From Corynebacterium coyleae (GTDB lineage Bacteria; Actinomycetota; Actinomycetes; Mycobacteriales; Mycobacteriaceae), in assembly GCF_030408635.1 (NCBI RefSeq), contig NZ_CP047198.1, positions 930,001-994,000 on the forward strand: a stretch of 64,000 bases of DNA, given 5' to 3'. Below are positions 44,298-53,153 of this stretch, piece by piece; positions within the stretch are counted from its first letter, which is position 1, and the number at the start of each line of letters is the position of its first letter. The position numbers were made by a program, and so were the translations under genes. The notes beneath the pieces were generated by a model. That model was given only the letters and a program-made list of their open reading frames with translations. It was not told where the DNA came from and made no database searches.

Positions 44298-45224
44298 ATG
44301 CTGCGTTATATCGGGCGGCGGCTGCTCCAAATGATCCCCGTCTTCTTCGGGGCCACTCTGTTGCTTTACGCCCTCGTGTTCCTCATGCCGGGCGACCCCG
44401 TACAGGCGCTTGGCGGAGACCGCGGCCTGTCCGAGGCCGCCCGCGCCCGCATCGAAGCGGAATACAACCTTGATAAACCATTTATCGTCCAATACCTGCT
44501 CTACATCAAGGGCATTTTCATGGGCGATTTTGGCAAGACCTTCTCCGGCCAGCCCGTCGCGTCGGTGATGGCTAACGCGTTCCCGGTGACCATCAAGCTC
44601 GGTTTGATGGCGCTGGCGTTTGAGGCTGTGTTCGGCATCATCTTCGGCGTGATCGCCGGTGTGCGCCGCGGCGGTGTCTTCGACTCCACGATTCTCGTCG
44701 CATCGCTGATCGTCATCGCCGTCCCGTCGTTCGTGATCGGCTTTGTCATGCAGTACCTCTTCGGCGTGAAGTGGGGACTGTTGCCTGCAACGGTGGGGCG
44801 CAATGAGTCATTTGAAGCGTTGCTCATGCCTGCGATCGTGCTTGGTGCGCTGTCGTGCGCGTATGTGATCAGGCTGACGCGTCAGTCCGTGAGCGAAAAC
44901 CTTCGCGCAGACTACGTCCGTACCGCGCGAGCTAAGGGTCTGAGCGACGGTACCGTGATGACTCGCCACGTGCTTCGCAATTCCATGATCCCGGTCGTGA
45001 CTTTCCTTGGCGCTGACCTTGGTGCGCTGATGGGTGGCGCGATTGTGACCGAAGGTATCTTCGGCATTAACGGTATCGGTGGCACGATCTACCAGTCGAT
45101 CATTAAGGGCGAGCCCGCGACCGTCGTGTCGATCACCACTGTGCTGGTGATTATCTACATCGTTGCCAACCTCATCGTTGACCTGCTTTACGCAGTACTC
45201 GACCCAAGGATCCGCTATGACTAA
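44298..45224 (+). CDS. Peptide ABC transporter permease (DppB/OppB-like)
   Basis: 308 residues, six helices. It starts MLRYIGRRLLQMIPVFFGATLLLYALVFLMPGDP in outline, typical of OppB, and carries the cytoplasmic loop YVRTARAKGLSDGTVMTRHVLRNSMIPVV that docks on the ATPase. AAGGAG precedes the ATG. The last 8 bp overlap the next permease gene. Confidence 0.93.
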   Translation: MLRYIGRRLLQMIPVFFGATLLLYALVFLMPGDPVQALGGDRGLSEAARARIEAEYNLDKPFIVQYLLYIKGIFMGDFGKTFSGQPVASVMANAFPVTIKLGLMALAFEAVFGIIFGVIAGVRRGGVFDSTILVASLIVIAVPSFVIGFVMQYLFGVKWGLLPATVGRNESFEALLMPAIVLGALSCAYVIRLTRQSVSENLRADYVRTARAKGLSDGTVMTRHVLRNSMIPVVTFLGADLGALMGGAIVTEGIFGINGIGGTIYQSIIKGEPATVVSITTVLVIIYIVANLIVDLLYAVLDPRIRYD

Positions 45225-46212
45225 TTCCATTCCACAACCTGAAATGTCGGCTGATCGCACGATGGCCAATGCTGGGGTGCTGCGCGGTCAGGAATACTAC
45301 GTCGCAGAGACCGATGAGACTGGCCTCGGCGCAGTTGATGCTGTGCCGGATGCCGGTACACCCACCAGCCAGTGGGCTGAAGCTTGGAACTACCTGCGTC
45401 GCAGGCCGCTGTTCTGGTTCTCTGCAGTATTGATCCTGCTTGCCGTCACCGTCGCTGTGTTCCCTGGTCTGTTCACCAGCGTCGATCCGCGCGAGTGCAT
45501 GCTGTCGCGCTCGCTGAACGGGCCGACGGACGGGCACATCTTCGGCTTTGACCGTCAAGGCTGCGATATTTACTCGCGCATGATGTACGGTGCTCGCGCA
45601 TCGGTTACGGTCGGCGTGCTGACCACACTGATCGTGACCGTGCTTGGTGGCCTCATCGGTGCGATCGCCGGTTACTTCGGCGGCATCTGGGACACACTGC
45701 TATCGCGTCTGACTGACATCTTCTTCGCGGTGCCGCTCGTGCTGGCCGCGATCGTCGTCATGTCCATGTTCCAGAACAAGCGCTCGATCTGGATGGTGGT
45801 ATTCGCGCTGTCCATGTTCGGCTGGACTCAGATCGCCCGCATCACCCGCGGTGCAGTGATGGGGATTAAGAACGACGAGTTCGTCACCGCCGCCCGCGCG
45901 GTGGGGGCGAGCGACTGGAAGATCATCACCTCCCACATCCTGCCGAACGCCGCGGCGCCCGTGATCGTGTACGCCACGGTTGCGCTCGGCCAGTTCATCG
46001 TGGCCGAAGCGACCCTGTCCTTCCTGGGCATCGGTCTGCCGTCCACGGTGGTGTCGTGGGGTGGCGATATTTCGGCTGCGCAGGCGTCGCTACGCACTCA
46101 GCCGATGGTGCTGTTCTACCCGGCAATTGCGCTCGCACTGACGGTGCTGAGCTTCATCATGATGGGCGACGTTGTGCGCGACGCCCTTGATCCGAAGGCG
46201 AGGAAGCGATGA
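45217..46212 (+). CDS. Peptide ABC transporter permease (DppC/OppC-like)
   Basis: 331 residues: a cytoplasmic N-terminal extension of about 65 residues, then six helices. The OppC docking loop is seen as DEFVTAARAVGASDWKIITSHILPNAAAPV. Start overlaps the DppB-like stop and its own stop overlaps the ATPase start as ATGA, indicating coupled translation. Confidence 0.93.
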   Translation: MTNSIPQPEMSADRTMANAGVLRGQEYYVAETDETGLGAVDAVPDAGTPTSQWAEAWNYLRRRPLFWFSAVLILLAVTVAVFPGLFTSVDPRECMLSRSLNGPTDGHIFGFDRQGCDIYSRMMYGARASVTVGVLTTLIVTVLGGLIGAIAGYFGGIWDTLLSRLTDIFFAVPLVLAAIVVMSMFQNKRSIWMVVFALSMFGWTQIARITRGAVMGIKNDEFVTAARAVGASDWKIITSHILPNAAAPVIVYATVALGQFIVAEATLSFLGIGLPSTVVSWGGDISAAQASLRTQPMVLFYPAIALALTVLSFIMMGDVVRDALDPKARKR

Positions 46213-47894
46213 CCACCGCAATCGGTAAAGACAACAAGACTGGCGCGCCCGAGCCGCTGCTTGAGGTGACCGACCTCCGCATCACGTTCGAGTCCTCCAC
46301 GGGTGTGGTTGAGGCTGTGCGTGACTTCGATATGACGATCTACCCGGGCCAGAAGGTCGCGATCGTGGGCGAGTCCGGTTCGGGCAAGTCCACCTCTGCC
46401 ATGGCGGTGCTCGGCCTGCTGCCTGGCACCGGCAAGGTCACTGGCGGCTCGATCAAGCTGCGCGGCGAGGAACTGACCAATCTCGATGAGAAGGGCTGGC
46501 AGAAGATTCGCGGCAACAGGATTGGTCTGGTTCCGCAGGATCCGATGTCTAACCTGAACCCGGTGTGGCGTATCGGTACCCAGGTGGAGGAGTCGCTGAA
46601 GGCGAACAACATCGTCGAAGGCTCCGAGCGCCACCAGCGCGTCATCGAGTTGCTTGAGCATGCAGGCCTGCCGGACGCGGAGCGTCGTGCGGGCCAGTTC
46701 CCGCACGAGTTTTCCGGTGGCATGCGCCAGCGCGCACTCATCGCGATGGGCTTGGCTGCGAACCCGGAGCTGCTCATTGCCGACGAGCCCACGTCTGCCC
46801 TCGATGTGACCGTGCAGAAGCGCATCCTGGACCACCTTGAGATGCTCACCCAGGAATCCCAGACCGCGCTGCTGTTTATCACCCACGATCTGGGGCTTGC
46901 AGCAGAGCGCGCTGACCACCTGCTGGTTATGCACCGCGGTCGTGTGGTTGAGCGCGGACCGAGCCTGGATATTTTGCGCAACCCGAAGCACCCGTACACC
47001 CGCAGGCTGGTTAACGCGGCTCCGTCGCTGGCAGCCGCGCGTACGCACGCTGCGCTGAAGGATGAAGACGTCACGGTGGCCGAGACCAAGCCGGAGGACG
47101 TGGTCATCCGGGTGGATAACCTGGTCAAGGAGTTCGACGTCCGTGGCCAAAAGGGTGCGAAGAAGACACTGCGCGCGGTCGATGAGGTGTCCTTCGATCT
47201 TCGCCGCGGCACCACGCTTGCGCTGGTGGGTGAGTCTGGCTCCGGCAAGTCCACTGTGGCCAACATGGCGCTAAGCCTGCTTGAGCCGACCAGCGGCACC
47301 GTGTACTTCGAGGGCCGCGACATCTCGGAGTTAAACCGCAAGGAACTGTTCAAACTGCGTCGCAAGATGCAGGTGGTGTTCCAGAACCCGTACGGTTCGC
47401 TCGACCCGATGTACTCGATCTACCGCTGCATCGAGGAGCCGTTGCGCCTGCACAAGGTGGGCTCGCGTAAGGAGCGCGACGCTCGCGTGGCGGAGCTGCT
47501 GGACATGGTGCAGATGCCGAGGTCCGCGATGCGTCGCTACCCGAACGAGCTCTCTGGCGGTCAGCGTCAGCGCATCGCGATTGCACGTGCGATGGCGTTG
47601 GGCCCAGAGGTCATCGTCCTCGACGAGGCGGTCTCGGCCCTCGACGTGCTCGTGCAAGACCAGATTCTGCAGTTGCTCAAGGGCCTGCAGGCCGATATGA
47701 ACCTGTCCTACCTGTTCATCACCCATGACTTGGCTGTGGTCCGCGAGACCGCAGACGACATTGTGGTGATGCGCCAGGGCAAGGTTGTGGAGCAGGGGCC
47801 GGCGGATGCGATCTTCGCCGACCCGCAGGCGGATTACACCCGCAACCTGATCGATTCCGTGCCGGGTCTCCACATCGAGTTGGGGCGCGGCTAG
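46209..47894 (+). CDS. Peptide ABC transporter ATPase, fused DppD-DppF type
   Basis: 561 residues with two ATPase domains. First half: GESGSGKSTSA near residue 56, SGGMRQRALIAMG, LLIADEPTSALDVT. Second half: GESGSGKSTVA near 350, LSGGQRQRIAIARA, VIVLDEAVSALDV. The second Walker B has DEA in place of the usual DEP. Each half carries the C-terminal extension typical of oligopeptide ATPases. Last gene of the operon. Confidence 0.94.
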   Translation: MTTAIGKDNKTGAPEPLLEVTDLRITFESSTGVVEAVRDFDMTIYPGQKVAIVGESGSGKSTSAMAVLGLLPGTGKVTGGSIKLRGEELTNLDEKGWQKIRGNRIGLVPQDPMSNLNPVWRIGTQVEESLKANNIVEGSERHQRVIELLEHAGLPDAERRAGQFPHEFSGGMRQRALIAMGLAANPELLIADEPTSALDVTVQKRILDHLEMLTQESQTALLFITHDLGLAAERADHLLVMHRGRVVERGPSLDILRNPKHPYTRRLVNAAPSLAAARTHAALKDEDVTVAETKPEDVVIRVDNLVKEFDVRGQKGAKKTLRAVDEVSFDLRRGTTLALVGESGSGKSTVANMALSLLEPTSGTVYFEGRDISELNRKELFKLRRKMQVVFQNPYGSLDPMYSIYRCIEEPLRLHKVGSRKERDARVAELLDMVQMPRSAMRRYPNELSGGQRQRIAIARAMALGPEVIVLDEAVSALDVLVQDQILQLLKGLQADMNLSYLFITHDLAVVRETADDIVVMRQGKVVEQGPADAIFADPQADYTRNLIDSVPGLHIELGRG

Positions 47895-47904
47895 GAGCAT
47901 AATT

Positions 47905-47951
47905 GCTTATCGACGACGCCACCGCGCCGATGCGGGACGTCGTCGATAAGC
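47905..47951. repeat. Inverted pair of the recurrent TCGTCGNNAMGC motif forming a hairpin
   Basis: GCTTATCGACGACG (from 47905) and CGTCGTCGATAAGC (to 47951) are perfect 14-bp complements around a 19-base loop, between the peptide-transport operon and the TPP riboswitch. There is no T-run, so termination efficiency is uncertain, but the position suits the end of the peptide operon. Both arms are copies of a motif found at many other sites in the window. Confidence 0.75.
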
Positions 47952-47989
47952 ATGTCTGGGGCGTGTTGTAGCATCGCCTCCGAGAACTG

Positions 47990-48075
47990 AACACACACGG
48001 GTGCTGCATTCGCAGCTGAGATGCCTTCGGGCGGACCGTTGAACCTGATCCGGGTAATGCCGGCGATAGGAAGGA
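47990..48075 (+). promoter_or_regulatory. TPP riboswitch (THI element)
   Basis: The conserved elements are in order: ACGGGTGC, GCTGAGATG, GGACCGTTGAACCTGATC and CGGGTAATGCCGGCG, ending 6-8 bases before the start codon, with AGGAAGG as the ribosome site. In this class thiamine pyrophosphate binding switches off the downstream gene. The close distance to the start suggests control of translation initiation. Confidence 0.93.
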
Positions 48076-48081
48076 AAGCAC

Positions 48082-48684
48082 ATGACTGTGCCTGTTAAAA
48101 ACAATTCTTGGCGTGTAATCGATATTGTCACCGCCGCCGTCCTCGGTGTGGCGTGTGGTCTGCTGTTTTGGGTGTGGAACAGCGTTGGCTACGCAGGGTT
48201 TAAGGCGCTGGATACGTTGACGCCGGGCCTTGGTGGCCTGGTCACCGGTATCTGGTTCACCGGCGGAGTGCTTGGCGGGCTGATCATCCGCAAGCCTGGC
48301 GCAGCCGTGTTCGTCGAGGTCATCGCGGCGTCGGTTTCAGCGTTGATCGGCAGCCAGTGGGGCATTGAGACGCTCTACTCGGGCCTTGCACAGGGTCTTG
48401 GCGCAGGGCTGATCTTCCTGCTCTTCGCGTACCGTCGCTTCGATCTGACGGTGGCAATCTTGGCCGGTATCGGCTCCGCTGTCGGCGCGTTCATCCTCGA
48501 GCTGTTCCTGTCGGCGAACCTGGCGATGAGCCTGCAGTTCAACATCATCTACCTGACCTGCATGGTCATCTCCGGCGCGATCCTTGGCGGCGTGCTGTGC
48601 CACTACCTGGTCAAGGCACTCGCGAAGACCGGTGCGCTGGACCGCTTCGGCGCAGGCCGTGAGCGTTTCAACCAGGCTGCGTAA
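48082..48684 (+). CDS. ykoE: ECF transporter substrate-specific component (YkoE-like, thiamine/HMP)
   Basis: 200 residues, about five to six transmembrane helices (IDIVTAAVLGVACGLLFWVWN at the N-terminus). The TPP riboswitch directly upstream and the following ECF ATPase and T genes identify it as the vitamin-binding S component of the YkoE family; the ligand is thiamine or its pyrimidine precursor HMP. The next gene starts immediately after its stop. Confidence 0.88.
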   Translation: MTVPVKNNSWRVIDIVTAAVLGVACGLLFWVWNSVGYAGFKALDTLTPGLGGLVTGIWFTGGVLGGLIIRKPGAAVFVEVIAASVSALIGSQWGIETLYSGLAQGLGAGLIFLLFAYRRFDLTVAILAGIGSAVGAFILELFLSANLAMSLQFNIIYLTCMVISGAILGGVLCHYLVKALAKTGALDRFGAGRERFNQAA

Positions 48685-50019
48685 ATGACGCTGGCGATTC
48701 GTGCTCGAGGGTTGACGTACCAGCACGCCACGCGTCCCCAACCTGCGTTTACTGGCGTTGATCTCGACGTCGAGCGCGGCGAGCGCATCCTCATCTCCGG
48801 CGACTCTGGTTCCGGCAAGTCCACGTTGCTCGCGGTCATCGCGAAACTTATCGACGACTCCGAGGACGGCAGCCGCACCGGCTCCCTTGAGGTCAACGGC
48901 ACGGTAGGCATGGTGCTGCAGGATCCAGAATCGCAAACGATTTTGTCGCGTGTCGGTGACGATGTCGCTTTCGGCGCGGAGAACCTCGGGATGCCGCGCG
49001 ACGAGATATGGCGCCGCGTGGAGGCCTCCCTGGAGGCCGTGGGCCTGGACCTGCCGCTCGATCACCCCACATCACGCCTGTCCGGTGGACAGAAGCAACG
49101 CCTTGCACTGGCCGGGGTGTTGGCGATGGGGGCCGATATTTTGGTGCTCGACGAGCCGACGGCGAACCTCGACCCGCGTGGCCGCGACGAGGTCATCAAC
49201 GCCGTCGACCGTGTCTGCACACGCACCGGCGCGACCCTGATCGTGGTGGAGCACCGCCCGAAGCACTGGTCGCACGTGGTGGACACCTACTACCGCTTGG
49301 ATGCGGACGGTTTTCGCCGCATTACCGAAGAAGAGCTACCGCAGGTGCCTTCGTTGCCGCCGGCGAAGCAGGTTCCCGCTGGCACGCCGGCTGCGGTTGC
49401 GACGCAGAACTTGCTCACCCGCTTCGGCCCGCCGCGCACGGTGCTTGCGCCTGAGGGGTTCTCCACTGTGGTCACCGGTGAAAACGGCTCGGGAAAAACT
49501 ACGCTCGTGCAGGTACTTGCCGGGCTAACACCGCCGAAGCAAGGGCGGGTGGAGTACTCGGAAACTATCCGCCAGGGGCTAGCCAAGCCGTCGATTGACT
49601 GGTCCTCGGCAGATCTGGCGCAACGCATCGGGTACGTCTTCCAGGAACCGGAACACCAATTTGTCACTGCCACCGTGCGCGAGGAAATGGCGCTGTCTGG
49701 TGCGCCGCAGGAACGCATCGATGATCTGCTGCAGCGTTTGCGCCTGACCCACCTCGTCGACGCCAACCCGTTCACACTCTCTGGCGGGGAGAAACGCCGA
49801 CTTTCGGTGGCAACCGCGCTGGTCAACGCTCCGAAGTTGCTTATTTTGGACGAGCCGACCTTCGGCCAGGACGATCGCACCTTCGTCGAACTCGTCGGCC
49901 TGATCCGCGAACTCACGGGCAAGGGCGTCACGGTCATCTCGATTACCCACGACGAAGCGTTTATCGCATCGCTTGGAGACCACACCGAACACATCACGGC
50001 AGGGGAGGGTCAGCCATGA
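48685..50019 (+). CDS. ykoD: ECF transporter double-ATPase component (YkoD-like)
   Basis: 444 residues with two complete ATPase domains. First: GDSGSGKSTLL near residue 34, RLSGGQKQRLALAG near 132, LVLDEPTANLDP. Second: GENGSGKTTLV near 268, LSGGEKRRLSVAT, LILDEPTFGQDD. It energises vitamin uptake with the S and T components. Its stop overlaps the next start as ATGA. Confidence 0.92.
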   Translation: MTLAIRARGLTYQHATRPQPAFTGVDLDVERGERILISGDSGSGKSTLLAVIAKLIDDSEDGSRTGSLEVNGTVGMVLQDPESQTILSRVGDDVAFGAENLGMPRDEIWRRVEASLEAVGLDLPLDHPTSRLSGGQKQRLALAGVLAMGADILVLDEPTANLDPRGRDEVINAVDRVCTRTGATLIVVEHRPKHWSHVVDTYYRLDADGFRRITEEELPQVPSLPPAKQVPAGTPAAVATQNLLTRFGPPRTVLAPEGFSTVVTGENGSGKTTLVQVLAGLTPPKQGRVEYSETIRQGLAKPSIDWSSADLAQRIGYVFQEPEHQFVTATVREEMALSGAPQERIDDLLQRLRLTHLVDANPFTLSGGEKRRLSVATALVNAPKLLILDEPTFGQDDRTFVELVGLIRELTGKGVTVISITHDEAFIASLGDHTEHITAGEGQP

Positions 50020-50777
50020 ACCTGCTGGCAAACATCAACCCCGTGACCCGGATCCTTGGCCTGGCGCTACTGACAACCCCGTTGATGTTCACCGTGGACT
50101 GGGTTTCCGCAACCGTGGTGCTCGCGTTTACGCTGCTCATGGTGCCGCTATGCGGGCTTGGCTACGGACGCTTTTTCAAACGCGCATTGCCGATCCTCAT
50201 CGTCGCGCCCCTGGCCGGTATCCCGATGGCGCTCTACGGACAGGCGGGCGGGGAGACTTACCTGAACTGGGGTTTGATTCACGTCACGGAACTCTCCGTC
50301 TCTCTTGCCGGTGCGATGGTGTTGCGCGTGCTTGCCATCGCGCTGCCGGTGGTGCTGTTGTCCGCCGATGTCGACCCGACTGACCTTGGCGACGGCCTCT
50401 CCCAGGTCCTGCGCCTCCCCGAACGCTTTGTCATCGGTACTGTCGCGGCCCTTCGCATGCTCACACTGCTTCGCGACGACCTCGACGCCATGCGCCGATC
50501 GCGTCGCGCCCGCGGTATCGCGGACCAAGGCAAGATCAAATACTGGTTCACCTTGTCATTCGGGCTGTTGGTGATGTCGCTGCGCCGTGCCGGAAAACTC
50601 GCCACCGCAATGGAGGCGCGCGGTTTTGGCGGACCGACGAAGCGTTCCTGGGCCCGAGAATCCAAACTGCGCAGCCGCGACTGGGGCGTCATGGTTGTGT
50701 GCCTTGGGGTGGCACTTGTCGCACTTGGCATCGCGTGGCTCACAGGCGACCTGCGTCCAGTGTGGTCAGTGCGATGA
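50016..50777 (+). CDS. ykoC: ECF transporter transmembrane (T) component (YkoC-like)
   Basis: 253 residues, about five helices. The ARG-type coupling motifs are seen as RSRRARGI near residue 165 and MEARGFGG near 200. It connects the ATPases to the S component. Its stop overlaps the kinase start as ATGA, so the kinase belongs to the same operon. Confidence 0.9.
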   Translation: MNLLANINPVTRILGLALLTTPLMFTVDWVSATVVLAFTLLMVPLCGLGYGRFFKRALPILIVAPLAGIPMALYGQAGGETYLNWGLIHVTELSVSLAGAMVLRVLAIALPVVLLSADVDPTDLGDGLSQVLRLPERFVIGTVAALRMLTLLRDDLDAMRRSRRARGIADQGKIKYWFTLSFGLLVMSLRRAGKLATAMEARGFGGPTKRSWARESKLRSRDWGVMVVCLGVALVALGIAWLTGDLRPVWSVR

Positions 50778-51238
50778 CATACACCCTGCTCATCGATGGC
50801 CCATCTGGCTCCGGCAAGACCACCCTGGCCAACCAGATCGGCGACGCGCTCGGTATCCGGGTGGTGCACCTCGACGATTTTTACCCCGGTTGGTACGGCC
50901 TCGAAGAAGGTGCCGCGATGGTCGCCCGCGATGTGCTGCACCCTGCCAGGCCAGGGTTTTGGCGCTGGGACTGGATCAACCACGAGCGCGCCGAGTGGGT
51001 GCCGCTCGACCCCGCAGAGGATCTTGTGGTGGAAGGTGTTGGGGCGGTCACGGAGTCGTCGATACGCGCCGCCCGGGCGCGTGGAACCGTCAACACCATC
51101 CGCGTGACCGCCGACCTAAAGATGCGAAAAACCCGGGCCCTGCGCAGGGACCCGGGCTACGCCCCCTGGTGGGGGATGTGGGCAGCGCAGGAAGCACGAC
51201 TTCCGACGCTGCCCGTCGATGTGACGGTTAGGAGATAG
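50774..51238 (+). CDS. P-loop kinase-like protein co-encoded with the vitamin transporter
   Basis: 154 residues. Walker A GPSGSGKTTLANQIG near residue 10, then VVHLDDFYPGWYGLE, characteristic of uridine kinase/(d)NMP kinase-like enzymes with an acidic substrate-binding pair, and an Arg-rich lid (RKTRALRRDPGYAP). Overlapping ATGA coupling to ykoC and the upstream riboswitch hint that it phosphorylates a thiamine-related compound, but this is inference; nucleoside or AAA-type kinase roles are also possible. Its 3' end overlaps the convergent ABC operon by 11 bp. Confidence 0.8.
   Translation: MTYTLLIDGPSGSGKTTLANQIGDALGIRVVHLDDFYPGWYGLEEGAAMVARDVLHPARPGFWRWDWINHERAEWVPLDPAEDLVVEGVGAVTESSIRAARARGTVNTIRVTADLKMRKTRALRRDPGYAPWWGMWAAQEARLPTLPVDVTVRR
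51132..51156 (-). terminator. Intrinsic terminator for the second peptide operon, inside the kinase gene
   Basis: CCCGGG plus CCCTG pair with CAGGG plus CCCGGG (one bulge). On the minus strand the stem is followed by TTTTTCG. It lies about 70 bp past the stop of the minus-strand ATPase gene, within the coding end of the plus-strand kinase. Confidence 0.7.
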
Positions 51239-53153
51239 CCTCCTCCGCCGGCTTGTACACCGTACGCACGCGGGAGCGCTCCGCATCCGGATCAGGGATC
51301 GGAATCGCCGACAGCAGCGCCTTCGTGTACGGGTGCTGCGGGTTGTCGAAGACGTCGTCGGTCTCGCCGAACTCCACAAAGTCGCCCTTGTACATCACGG
51401 CCACACGATCCGACAGGTGGCGCACCACCGACAGATCGTGTGCGACGAACAGGTAGGACAGGCCAAGCTTGCGCTTGAGCGAATCCAGCAGGTTAATCAC
51501 GCCGGCTTGGATGGACACGTCGAGGGCTGACACTGGCTCGTCGAGCACAATCACCGCAGGGTTCGTCGCCAACGCACGAGCCAAGCCGATGCGCTGACGC
51601 TGACCACCAGAGAAGTGGCCAGGGAAGCGGTCCAACTGCTTCTCATCCAGACCCACCGTGCGCATGAGCTCGGAGATACGGGCATCCTTGTCGCCCTCGT
51701 AGCCCAACGCATCCAACGGCTCTTGGATGATCTCCTTGACCGTCATACGCGGGTTCAGCGAGCTCATCGGATCCTGGAACACCATCTGAATATTGCGGCG
51801 TGCCTGACGACGATCCGACGCACTCATCTTCGCCGCGTCCTTGCCACAGATCACGATGCGGGAATCACCCTGTGGATCCAGGCCCATGATCTCCAGCAGG
51901 GTCGTGGTCTTACCGGAACCGGACTCACCCACAATGGCCATGCACTCACCGGCGCGAACATCGAAGGAGATGTTCTTCACAGCCTCCACGGTGCCGATGC
52001 GGCGCTTCACCAGCGCGCCCTTGGTCAGTGGGAACGCACGGTAAAGGTTCTCTACCTCGAGGGTGACTTCGCGCTCCTCGCGCGGGATGCCCGCGAACTT
52101 GTTCTCCGGCAGGACAGGTGCGGGGAACAACGGCTTACCGTCGAGAGTGCCGTTTTCAATCTCATCGTGGCGCACGCACGCAACCATGTGGTTCTCGTCG
52201 CCCTTGTTCGGCACCAGCGGCGGCTCCTGCGTCAGGCAGGCCTCGGTGGCGATGGGGCAGCGGGGTGCGAACTGGCAGCGGTCGGCGACGTCGATGAGCA
52301 TCGGTGGGTTGCCGTCGATAAACGTCAGTGGCTCGCTAGACGGCTGATCCACGCGCGGGGTAGAGCCCAGCAAGCCCACCGAGTACGGCATCTTCGGGTT
52401 GCCGAACAGTTGGTGGACTTCGGCGCGCTCGACCGGACGTCCGCCGTACATCACCAGCACGTCATCGGCGGTGCCTGCCACCACACCCATGTCGTGGGTA
52501 ATCATGATGCAGGCAGCGCCGGTCTCACGCTGCGCCGTCTTGATCACGTCCAGAATCTGAGCCTGGATGGTCACGTCGAGGGCTGTGGTGGGCTCGTCGG
52601 CAATAAGCACCTTCGGGTTGTTCGCAATCGCAATTGCGATCACCACACGCTGACGCATGCCGCCCGAGAACTCGTGCGGGAAGGAACGCAGCCGCTTCTT
52701 CGGCTCGGGGATACCCACCAGATCGAGCAACTCTGCAGCACGGTCCATCGCCTTCGACTTAGAGATGTTCGTGTGCGCCTGGATGGCTTCCACCAACTGC
52801 GTGCCGATGTCGTACACCGGAGTCAGAGCGGACAGCGGATCCTGGAAGATCATGCCGATGCCGTTGCCACGAATCTTCGACATGGCGGCATCCGACTTGC
52901 CCAGGAGCTCCTCGCCCTCAAACATCACAGAACCGGTGACCTTGGCGTAATCCGGCAACAGGCCCATGACAGCGAGAGAGGTGACGGACTTGCCGGAACC
53001 TGATTCGCCCACGATGCCGAGGGTACGGCCTGGGAGGAGATCGAAATCCACGCCTCGCACCGCGCGGACCACGCCGGCCTCCGACGGGAACGACACGTTG
53101 AGGTCGCGTACCGAAAGCACCGGGGAACCCGAGTTGTTGATGCTGGTTGTCAT
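51228..53153 (-). CDS. Peptide ABC transporter ATPase, fused DppD-DppF type (second system)
   Basis: 641 residues with two ATPase domains: GESGSGKSVTSLA near residue 41 with SGGMRQRVVIAIA and VLIADEPTTALDV, then GESGSGKTTTLLE near 418 with FSGGQRQRIGLARAL and VIVLDEPVSALDV. The middle region contains a Cys-bearing oligopeptide-binding ATPase C-terminal segment (RCQFAPRCPIATEACLTQEPPL in outline). Last gene of a four-gene operon; its start overlaps the permease stop. Confidence 0.94.
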   Translation of the reverse strand: MTTSINNSGSPVLSVRDLNVSFPSEAGVVRAVRGVDFDLLPGRTLGIVGESGSGKSVTSLAVMGLLPDYAKVTGSVMFEGEELLGKSDAAMSKIRGNGIGMIFQDPLSALTPVYDIGTQLVEAIQAHTNISKSKAMDRAAELLDLVGIPEPKKRLRSFPHEFSGGMRQRVVIAIAIANNPKVLIADEPTTALDVTIQAQILDVIKTAQRETGAACIMITHDMGVVAGTADDVLVMYGGRPVERAEVHQLFGNPKMPYSVGLLGSTPRVDQPSSEPLTFIDGNPPMLIDVADRCQFAPRCPIATEACLTQEPPLVPNKGDENHMVACVRHDEIENGTLDGKPLFPAPVLPENKFAGIPREEREVTLEVENLYRAFPLTKGALVKRRIGTVEAVKNISFDVRAGECMAIVGESGSGKTTTLLEIMGLDPQGDSRIVICGKDAAKMSASDRRQARRNIQMVFQDPMSSLNPRMTVKEIIQEPLDALGYEGDKDARISELMRTVGLDEKQLDRFPGHFSGGQRQRIGLARALATNPAVIVLDEPVSALDVSIQAGVINLLDSLKRKLGLSYLFVAHDLSVVRHLSDRVAVMYKGDFVEFGETDDVFDNPQHPYTKALLSAIPIPDPDAERSRVRTVYKPAEEAIS

